A stretch of 46,201 nucleotides of DNA from Lachnospiraceae bacterium UBA7589 (GTDB taxonomy: Bacteria; Bacillota; Clostridia; Lachnospirales; Lachnospiraceae), in assembly GCA_002476495.1 (NCBI GenBank), contig DLKL01000011.1, forward strand, positions 54,383-100,583, in the 5' to 3' direction. The notes under the pieces were generated by a model. The model was given only the letters and a program-made list of their open reading frames with translations. It made no database searches and was not told where the DNA came from. The first letter of the stretch is position 1; each line of letters opens with the position of its first letter. The translations under genes were made by a program, and so were the position numbers. Shown here piece after piece: positions 41,301-46,201 of the stretch.

Positions 41301-42634
41301 AGGATTTAACAAAGGGTTCTCCCGCAAAAATTATAATAATGTTTACTATCCCTGTTATGCTGGGATATATATTACAGCAGCTATATAATATGGCAGACGG
41401 AAAAATTGTAAGTGCATATGTAAGTCCCAAGGCTCTGGCAGCGGTCGGAGCAACAGCAGTAGTGTCAAATACAATAATTGGATTTATAAACGGACTCACC
41501 CAGGGCTTTGCCATACCTGTGGCTAATGCATTTGGAGCAAAGGATTACAAAAAACTGAAGAAATATGTGGCGGGAACATTTGTACTTACATTTGTTTCCT
41601 CGGTTATACTTACTGTTTTATCTCTGAAATTTATCAATAACATCCTTACATGGCTGGATACTCCGGGAGAAATAATGCCACAGGCAGTAGCTTATGTAAA
41701 AATAATACTGGCAGGTATAATTCTCACTGCCGTTTATAATTGCAGCGCAAATCTGTTAAGGGCAGTCGGTGACAGTAAAACATCCTTATACTGTCTTCTT
41801 GTGTCTGTAATAGTAAATATAGGTCTTGATTTACTTTTTGTATGCGGCTTTGACTGGGGAATAAAGGGAGCGGCTTATGCGACAATTATTGCCCAGGGAC
41901 TTGCAGGTGTGCTTTGTGCATCATATATGGCAATAAAATACAAGGAAATATTGCCGGAAAAAGGGGATTTTGTGCCGGAAAAAGAGCAATACAGGACACT
42001 TATATCAACAGGACTCTCCATGGGGCTTATGTCCTGCATAGTTAATGTGGGAACGGTTGTCCTTCAGGGAGCCATTAATAAGCTTGGTACAAATATCGTA
42101 ACTGCCCATACAGCTGCAAGGAGGGTATTTGATATATTGTCTGTAATGATTTTTACCTTTGGCATATCACTTACAACCTTTGTGAGCCAGAATATGGGTG
42201 CGGGTAAATATGACAGGGTAAAGCAGGGAGTAAGACAGACACTGGCAATAGTAACAGCCGTAACAACAGTGCTTATTATAGTATGTTATCTGTTCAGTAA
42301 GCCGGTATTTATGTGGCTTTCCAGCTCAGATGAGCCTGAAATAGTAGATTCGGCAGTAATGTATGCCAAAATAAGCATTTTATTTTTCTATGTCCTGGGA
42401 CCGTTGTTCATCTTCAGATATAGTCTTCAGGGTATGGGAAGAAAGATTATACCGATTATGTCCAGTGTGCTTGAGATGCTGGTTAAAATATTGTCCGCAG
42501 GTTTTCTGGTACCGAAGCTTGGGTATGTGGGTGTTGCCTTTACCGAACCAATAAGCTGGATAGTTATGACTATACTTCTTGCAACGGCATACTACAAATA
42601 CAGCAGGCAAATGCTGATTGGTGGAACGGAATAA
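41297..42634 (+). CDS. MATE-family efflux transporter
   Basis: 445 residues, about 12 membrane helices in two homologous halves, the standard MATE size. Signatures are PVMLGYILQQLYNMADGKIVSAYVS near the N-terminus, NGLTQGFAIPVANAFGAKDYKKLK after helix 2 and, in the second half, TFGISLTTFVSQNMGAGKYDRVKQG. MATE proteins export cationic compounds using Na+ or H+ gradients. Translation is coupled to the upstream PLP decarboxylase through an ATGA overlap, which suggests a shared amine substrate. This is inference. Confidence 0.92.
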   Translation: MKDLTKGSPAKIIIMFTIPVMLGYILQQLYNMADGKIVSAYVSPKALAAVGATAVVSNTIIGFINGLTQGFAIPVANAFGAKDYKKLKKYVAGTFVLTFVSSVILTVLSLKFINNILTWLDTPGEIMPQAVAYVKIILAGIILTAVYNCSANLLRAVGDSKTSLYCLLVSVIVNIGLDLLFVCGFDWGIKGAAYATIIAQGLAGVLCASYMAIKYKEILPEKGDFVPEKEQYRTLISTGLSMGLMSCIVNVGTVVLQGAINKLGTNIVTAHTAARRVFDILSVMIFTFGISLTTFVSQNMGAGKYDRVKQGVRQTLAIVTAVTTVLIIVCYLFSKPVFMWLSSSDEPEIVDSAVMYAKISILFFYVLGPLFIFRYSLQGMGRKIIPIMSSVLEMLVKILSAGFLVPKLGYVGVAFTEPISWIVMTILLATAYYKYSRQMLIGGTE

Positions 42635-42689
42635 GGAGGATATCGTTTCATAATTGCAACTTATTTTTCGCCTATAGTCGCTATATATA

Positions 42690-42719
42690 TTGTATTATTT
42701 TACATTTGTGTGGTATAAT
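42690..42719 (+). promoter_or_regulatory. Promoter of the ptb-buk region
   Basis: TTGTAT (42690-42695), 18-base spacer and TATAAT (42714-42719) with extended TG (42711-42712). Start near 42726, just before the small basic membrane protein gene. Confidence 0.6.
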
Positions 42720-42748
42720 TAACGATAATGTGTTTGTGAGGAGAAGCT

Positions 42749-42997
42749 ATGTCAAAGATAAAAAAACCTAAACAGGCAAAGCTGCCCAAAAAACCTTTTA
42801 AAAATGAAGAACCGCGGGAAAAGCGGATTTCCGGGGCAGAAAAAAAGCTGAATAAGGAAATGCTTAAAGAAGCATTAAAAAGAAAACAAAAAAGGGAAAA
42901 GACAATTAACAGGAGTCTGGGGATAGCGGCTGTGTTACTTTGTATTATTTCATCGATTCTGGATGTTATTATCAGAAAGGCAGACAAAATCGAATGA
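42749..42997 (+). CDS. Small basic single-pass membrane protein
   Basis: 82 residues, start with GAGGAG at 42738-42743. The first about 55 residues are highly charged and basic (KKPKQAKLPKK, KRKQKREKTINR) and probably cytoplasmic. One transmembrane helix (about 56-75, LGIAAVLLCIISSILDVII) is followed by a short tail. No family recognised. It lies upstream of ptb with a 76-base gap containing inverted repeats, and may be the first gene of the butyrate operon. Confidence 0.65.
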   Translation: MSKIKKPKQAKLPKKPFKNEEPREKRISGAEKKLNKEMLKEALKRKQKREKTINRSLGIAAVLLCIISSILDVIIRKADKIE

Positions 42998-43008
42998 ATA
43001 TGTTATGC

Positions 43009-43034
43009 CCGTACGGTTTTGTGCGTGGCACAAA
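43009..43034. promoter_or_regulatory. Inverted repeats in the ptb leader
   Basis: An 8-base palindrome CCGTACGG (43009-43016) is followed at once by TTTGTGC-GTG-GCACAAA (43018-43034), a perfect 7-3-7 inverted repeat, 40 bases before the ptb start. It could be an operator or an RNA hairpin; it does not match the Rex or CcpA consensus. Confidence 0.4.
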
Positions 43035-43073
43035 TATAAGCATCTTATATCAAGGAGAAAGGAAGAAAAACAA

Positions 43074-43988
43074 ATGAATAATTTTGATGGATTACTGGAG
43101 AAGATTTCAACCTGTGGCAAAAAAAAGGTTGCTGTTGCAGTAGCGCAGGATGATGCTGTACTGGAAGCGGTACAGGCTGCAAGAGATAAGAACATTGCCG
43201 ATGCCATTCTGGTTGGAGATGCTGATAAGATAAAGGAAGTAGCTGCCGGCATTAATATGGATTTAACCGGTTATGAAATTATAGATGTCAAGGATACTAC
43301 TGAGGCAGCTCTTACAGCAGTTAAGCTTGTTCATGATGGCAAGGCAGATATGTATATGAAAGGTCTTATTGATACTAAAGGCTTTTTGAAGAGCGTTCTT
43401 GACAAGGAGGTTGGCCTTAGAACCGGCAAGCCGCTTTCACATGTGGCTGTTTTTGAGATTGACGGGTATGAAAAGCTATTCTACCTTACAGATGTTGCAT
43501 TTATTCCATATCCTACTCTTGAAGATAAGGTGGGAATTATCAATAACACTGTTGAGGTTGCCCATGCATGTGGAGTAGAATGTCCAAAGGTTGCCCCTCT
43601 TGCAGCAGTTGAGGTTGTTAATCCTAAAATGCCTGTTACAGTTGAAGCTGCTGAGCTTACCAGAATGAATGAAAATGGTGAAATTACCGGATGTATAGTA
43701 GATGGTCCGCTTTCAATGGATCTTGCTATTGATCCTGAAGCAGCAAGACACAAGGGAGCAACAGGACGTAAGATTGTCGGGGATGCAGACATCCTTCTTT
43801 TCCCTGACATACATGCAGGAAATCTTGTATATAAGACACTTGTACATACAGCAAAGGTTAAGAACGGATGTATTCTTACAGGAACAAAGGCACCGGTTAT
43901 TCTTACATCACGTTCAGATTCCTTTGAGACAAAGGTTAATTCCATTGCACTTGCAGCTATAGTTGCAGAGGCAATGTCAAACAAGTAA
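43074..43988 (+). CDS. ptb: Phosphate butyryltransferase
   Basis: 304 residues from ATG 43074 (AAGGAGAAAGGAAG upstream), the usual Ptb length. A longer frame from 42963 overlaps the previous gene and has no support. Family features of the Pta/Ptb superfamily are KKVAVAVAQDDAVLEAVQAA, DAILVGDADKIKE, ADMYMKGLIDTKGFLKSVLDKEVGLRTG and LSHVAVFEI, with GCIVDGPLSMDLAIDPEAARHKG near the C-terminus. It converts butyryl-CoA and phosphate to butyryl phosphate. With buk 74 bases downstream it forms the ATP-yielding end of butyrate fermentation in the cytoplasm. Confidence 0.94.
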   Translation: MNNFDGLLEKISTCGKKKVAVAVAQDDAVLEAVQAARDKNIADAILVGDADKIKEVAAGINMDLTGYEIIDVKDTTEAALTAVKLVHDGKADMYMKGLIDTKGFLKSVLDKEVGLRTGKPLSHVAVFEIDGYEKLFYLTDVAFIPYPTLEDKVGIINNTVEVAHACGVECPKVAPLAAVEVVNPKMPVTVEAAELTRMNENGEITGCIVDGPLSMDLAIDPEAARHKGATGRKIVGDADILLFPDIHAGNLVYKTLVHTAKVKNGCILTGTKAPVILTSRSDSFETKVNSIALAAIVAEAMSNK

Positions 43989-44062
43989 ATCTGTGACATA
44001 GGACGGAAGGCATCAAGCTGCCATTTTAATCATAGATTATAAAGAATATGGAGGAAATACAA

Positions 44063-45133
44063 ATGGGTTATAAGTCACTTATAATTAATCCCGGATCCAC
44101 ATCTACAAAAATCGGTGTGTTCGAGGATGAAAACCTTCTTTTTGAAGAAACATTAAGACATCCTACAGAGGTTATTACTCAGTATGATTCCGTAGTTGCA
44201 CAGAAGGATTTTCGTAAAGAGGTTATATTAAATGTTCTAAAAGATAAGAGCTTTGATGTAAAGGACCTGGATGTTATTGTCGGCAGAGGTGGTTTGTTAA
44301 AGCCAATACCAAGTGGTACATATGCGGTATCTGACGAGCTCTTAAAAGATCTTCTGGAGTCAAAGAGAGGGGAGCATGCATCTAATCTTGGTGGTATAAT
44401 TGCAAGAGAAATGGCAGATGAGCTTAATATACCATCCTACATCGTAGATCCTGTTGTTGTTGATGAGCTTTCTGATGTTGCAAGAATATCAGGACATCCT
44501 GAGCTTCCAAGAACAAGTATTTTCCATGCCCTTAACCAGAAGGCTGTTGCAAAGAGATATGCAAAGGAAAAGGGTGTTAAATATGAAGACCTTAATCTTA
44601 TTGTTGTTCACATGGGTGGTGGAGTATCAGTAGGAGCACATAAAGACGGAAAGGTAATTGATGTATTCAACGCACTTGACGGAGATGGAGCATTTTCACC
44701 TGAGAGAGCAGGGGGAGTTCCAAGTGGAGAGCTTATAAGACTTTGCTATTCAGGAAAGTACACAGAAAAGGAAATGATTAAGCAGTTGGTTGGAAAAGCA
44801 GGATATAACGCATATCTTGGCACAAATGATGCGAGAGATGTTGAGGATGCTGTATTTAACAAGAAGGATGAATATGCAACTTTAATATATAATGCATTTA
44901 TATATCAGGTTTCAAAGGATATAGGTGCACAGGCAACCGTACTGAATGGCAAGGTTGACCAGATAATCTTCACAGGTGGAATTGCATATTCTAAGAATGT
45001 TATAGAGAGATTCAGGGAAAAAGTCGGATTTATTGCACCTATAACAGTTTATCCGGGAGAGGATGAGCTGCTGGCACTGGCCCAGGGCGCATTAAGAGTT
45101 TTAAATGGTGAAGAAGAAGTAAAAACATATTAA
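44063..45133 (+). CDS. buk: Butyrate kinase
   Basis: 356 residues from ATG 44063, preceded by GGAGG (44050-44054). The ATG at 44048 lies inside that site. ASKHA-fold acid kinase: LIINPGSTSTKIGVFEDE (phosphate 1 loop), VGRGGLLKPIPSGTY, HMGGGVSVGAHKDGKVIDV (phosphate 2) and ITFTGGIAYSK-like IIFTGGIAYSKNV (adenosine motif). It phosphorylates ADP from butyryl phosphate, releasing butyrate. Together with ptb it indicates the kinase route to butyrate, not the CoA-transferase route, though a transferase elsewhere cannot be excluded. Confidence 0.95.
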   Translation: MGYKSLIINPGSTSTKIGVFEDENLLFEETLRHPTEVITQYDSVVAQKDFRKEVILNVLKDKSFDVKDLDVIVGRGGLLKPIPSGTYAVSDELLKDLLESKRGEHASNLGGIIAREMADELNIPSYIVDPVVVDELSDVARISGHPELPRTSIFHALNQKAVAKRYAKEKGVKYEDLNLIVVHMGGGVSVGAHKDGKVIDVFNALDGDGAFSPERAGGVPSGELIRLCYSGKYTEKEMIKQLVGKAGYNAYLGTNDARDVEDAVFNKKDEYATLIYNAFIYQVSKDIGAQATVLNGKVDQIIFTGGIAYSKNVIERFREKVGFIAPITVYPGEDELLALAQGALRVLNGEEEVKTY

Positions 45134-45145
45134 GGAGGAAACAAA

Positions 45146-46042
45146 ATGGATAACAACAATCAACAAATCACACAGCCACAGGCAAATCAGCAATATGCAC
45201 AGCCACAGGCGAATCAACAGTACGCACAGCCACAAATGAATCAGCAGTATGTGCAGCCACAAATGAATCAACAGTACGCACAGCCACAAATGAATCAACA
45301 GTACGCACAGCCACAAATAAATCAGCAGTATGTGCAGCCACAAATGAATCAGCAGTATGCGCAGCCACAGTACGGATATCAGCAGGCACCAAAGCAGCCT
45401 AATAAGGCTATGGAAAATATTAAGGATGTGCAAAATCAGTTTAAGAAGAAGGTCAGCAAGATGGGTCTTAGTACTTTCTGCCTTATTGGCATAATTGCAG
45501 CCATGCTCTTAATATTTGGACCTTTCCTTAATTTTGCCAGTGCACATTATAGCGATAAGGTTGATATTGGTAAGAAGGTAAAGATAAGTGTCAGTGACGG
45601 TCTTAACCTGTTTGAGCTTTCAAAGGCAAGTAATACAGTTAACAGAGTATGTGATAAGCTCAAGGTTGATAAAAAGGATATTATCGAAGAATTGGATGAC
45701 TTTGATACCGATGATGTGATTGATGCCGTTGAGTATGAAACAGATGTTAAGGTTAAAAAGGGAGTTGTAAACGAAGGTCTTGGTATAGTTTATTTATTGC
45801 TTAAGGGTACAGCTGCTCTTATGATTACACCATGGTTAATTATTATCTCTGGTATCGGACTTCTTGTATTTACCGTTATTAATAATAAGAAGCTTAAGCT
45901 GGTTTTCTCAATTATACCACTTGCATGTCTTCTTATCCTTATATTATGCTCATCACATTTCTTTGCAATGATGGGACTTGGTGCATGGGTTATCGTACTT
46001 GGTTCTGCAGGTGGAATTGTAAGTGCAATAAAGGATGTATAA
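45146..46042 (+). CDS. Gln/Pro-rich repeat membrane protein
   Basis: 298 residues, start with AAGGAGG at 45132-45138, 12 bases after buk. Residues 10-72 are seven copies of a nine-residue unit (consensus QPQMNQQYA), followed by an imperfect half unit. A first membrane helix lies at about 107-132, then a globular extracytoplasmic region (about 133-200, DKVDIGKKVKISVSDGLNLF). Three further helices follow (about 215-290). There is no signal peptide, so the repeat is likely cytoplasmic. I do not recognise the family; low-complexity cytoplasmic tails followed by membrane domains are common in Firmicutes. A second Gln/Pro-rich gene follows. Confidence 0.8.
   Translation: MDNNNQQITQPQANQQYAQPQANQQYAQPQMNQQYVQPQMNQQYAQPQMNQQYAQPQINQQYVQPQMNQQYAQPQYGYQQAPKQPNKAMENIKDVQNQFKKKVSKMGLSTFCLIGIIAAMLLIFGPFLNFASAHYSDKVDIGKKVKISVSDGLNLFELSKASNTVNRVCDKLKVDKKDIIEELDDFDTDDVIDAVEYETDVKVKKGVVNEGLGIVYLLLKGTAALMITPWLIIISGIGLLVFTVINNKKLKLVFSIIPLACLLILILCSSHFFAMMGLGAWVIVLGSAGGIVSAIKDV
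45173..45361 (+). repeat. Tandem 27-base coding repeat, seven copies
   Basis: Seven consecutive 27-base units encode QPQ[AMI]NQQY[AV]. Copies differ at the fourth and ninth residues and at silent positions, with blocks of units nearly identical in DNA, as expected for expansion and contraction by slippage. Confidence 0.9.
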
Positions 46043-46081
46043 AGTAATATAACTGTAATAAAGTATAATATAGGAGAATTT

Positions 46082-46201
46082 ATGGATAATAATTATAACA
46101 ATTTTGATGGTACAAATTCCGGAGTAATTAATCCGGATATATCCAATCCTGTTCAGGCACAACAGGATCAGCCGATGAGCCAACCGATGGGTCAGCCAAT
46201 G
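46082..46201 (+). CDS. Gln/Pro/Met-rich protein, N-terminal part (cut by window end)
   Basis: Open from ATG 46082 (TAGGAG at 46072-46077) to the window edge: 40 residues starting MDNNYNNFDGTNSGVINPD and entering a repeat-like QPMSQPMGQPM tract. It resembles the preceding gene (MDNNNQQ start, Gln/Pro tail), so it may be a diverged paralogue. The rest and its function are outside the window. Confidence 0.7.
   Translation, partial: MDNNYNNFDGTNSGVINPDISNPVQAQQDQPMSQPMGQPM

Noticed and set aside
42963..43073. N-terminal extension of phosphate butyryltransferase
   Set aside because: It overlaps the previous gene and has no family similarity; the ribosome binding site favours ATG 43074.
45101..45433. 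Leu/Ile/Trp-rich minus-strand frame over the repeat region
   Set aside because: It is an antisense artefact of the 27-base tandem repeat.
1..46201. CRISPR arrays, insertion sequences, prophage genes or restriction systems
   Set aside because: None visible: no spaced direct repeats, transposase motifs or phage structural genes. The only tandem repeat is the coding one at 45173-45361.

Overview
The window is a low-GC chromosomal segment built around a replication origin. It most likely comes from a Lachnospiraceae-type member of the Clostridia. The basis is the gene families (DUF4446 and DUF3881 beside parAB-serS, a DUF4153 membrane protein, family II pyrophosphatase with CBS-DRTGG insert), the rpmH-rnpA-yidD-yidC-jag / dnaA-dnaN-recF-gyrBA order, AT-rich codon use, AAGGAGG-type ribosome binding sites and a terminal butyrate pathway (ptb-buk). 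The genus is not determined; a butyrate-kinase type Coprococcus/Butyrivibrio relative would fit.

Layout. 1-4224 (+): end of parA, parB, DUF4446, serS and DUF3881. 4300-4470: a tRNA-Arg(CCT) unit with its own promoter and terminator. 4568-6170: an AraC-type regulator and a metallo-beta-lactamase-fold hydrolase. 6239-10842: a zinc-uptake operon with Fur-type operators: Fur/Zur regulator, a small Cys-rich membrane protein, a ZnuA lipoprotein with a ZinT domain nested inside it, ZnuC, ZnuB and a second lipoprotein. 11150-14423: a regulated pyrophosphatase, a coiled-coil membrane protein and a DEDDh exonuclease. 14450-17136 (-): rsmG and mnmG. 17333-18703 (+): mnmE, inverted relative to its usual partners. 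18736-21421 (-): jag, yidC, yidD, rnpA, rpmH. 21430-21988 and 23369-23650: the two halves of oriC flanking dnaA, with DnaA boxes, a DnaA-trio tract and an AT-rich unwinding region before dnaN. 23651-30635 (+): dnaN, S4-domain gene, recF, gyrB, gyrA.

Right of gyrA, all genes are on + (leading strand): a small membrane protein, a PflA-like radical SAM enzyme, the two halves of a class I fumarase separated by a DUF4153 membrane protein, a large unknown membrane protein, tRNA-Ser(GCT), tRNA-Asn(GTT) and tRNA-Cys(GCA), maf, a TerB-like/SpoVK-type AAA ATPase, an Orn/Lys/Arg decarboxylase-fold enzyme, a MATE exporter, a small basic membrane protein, ptb, buk, and two Gln/Pro-rich proteins, the last cut by the window edge.

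Functionally the window covers chromosome replication and segregation, tRNA modification, membrane protein insertion, zinc acquisition, fumarate metabolism and butyrate formation. The least ordinary part is the zinc operon. It combines a nested ZnuA-ZinT receptor that seems to lack the third canonical His ligand with two undescribed cysteine-containing accessory proteins. Other points of note are the inverted mnmE, an inferred inversion of the parAB-serS side, divergent SerRS signature motifs, and a hairpin between the ribosome binding site and start codon of the fumarase beta gene. I saw no CRISPR array, insertion sequence, prophage or attachment-site duplication.
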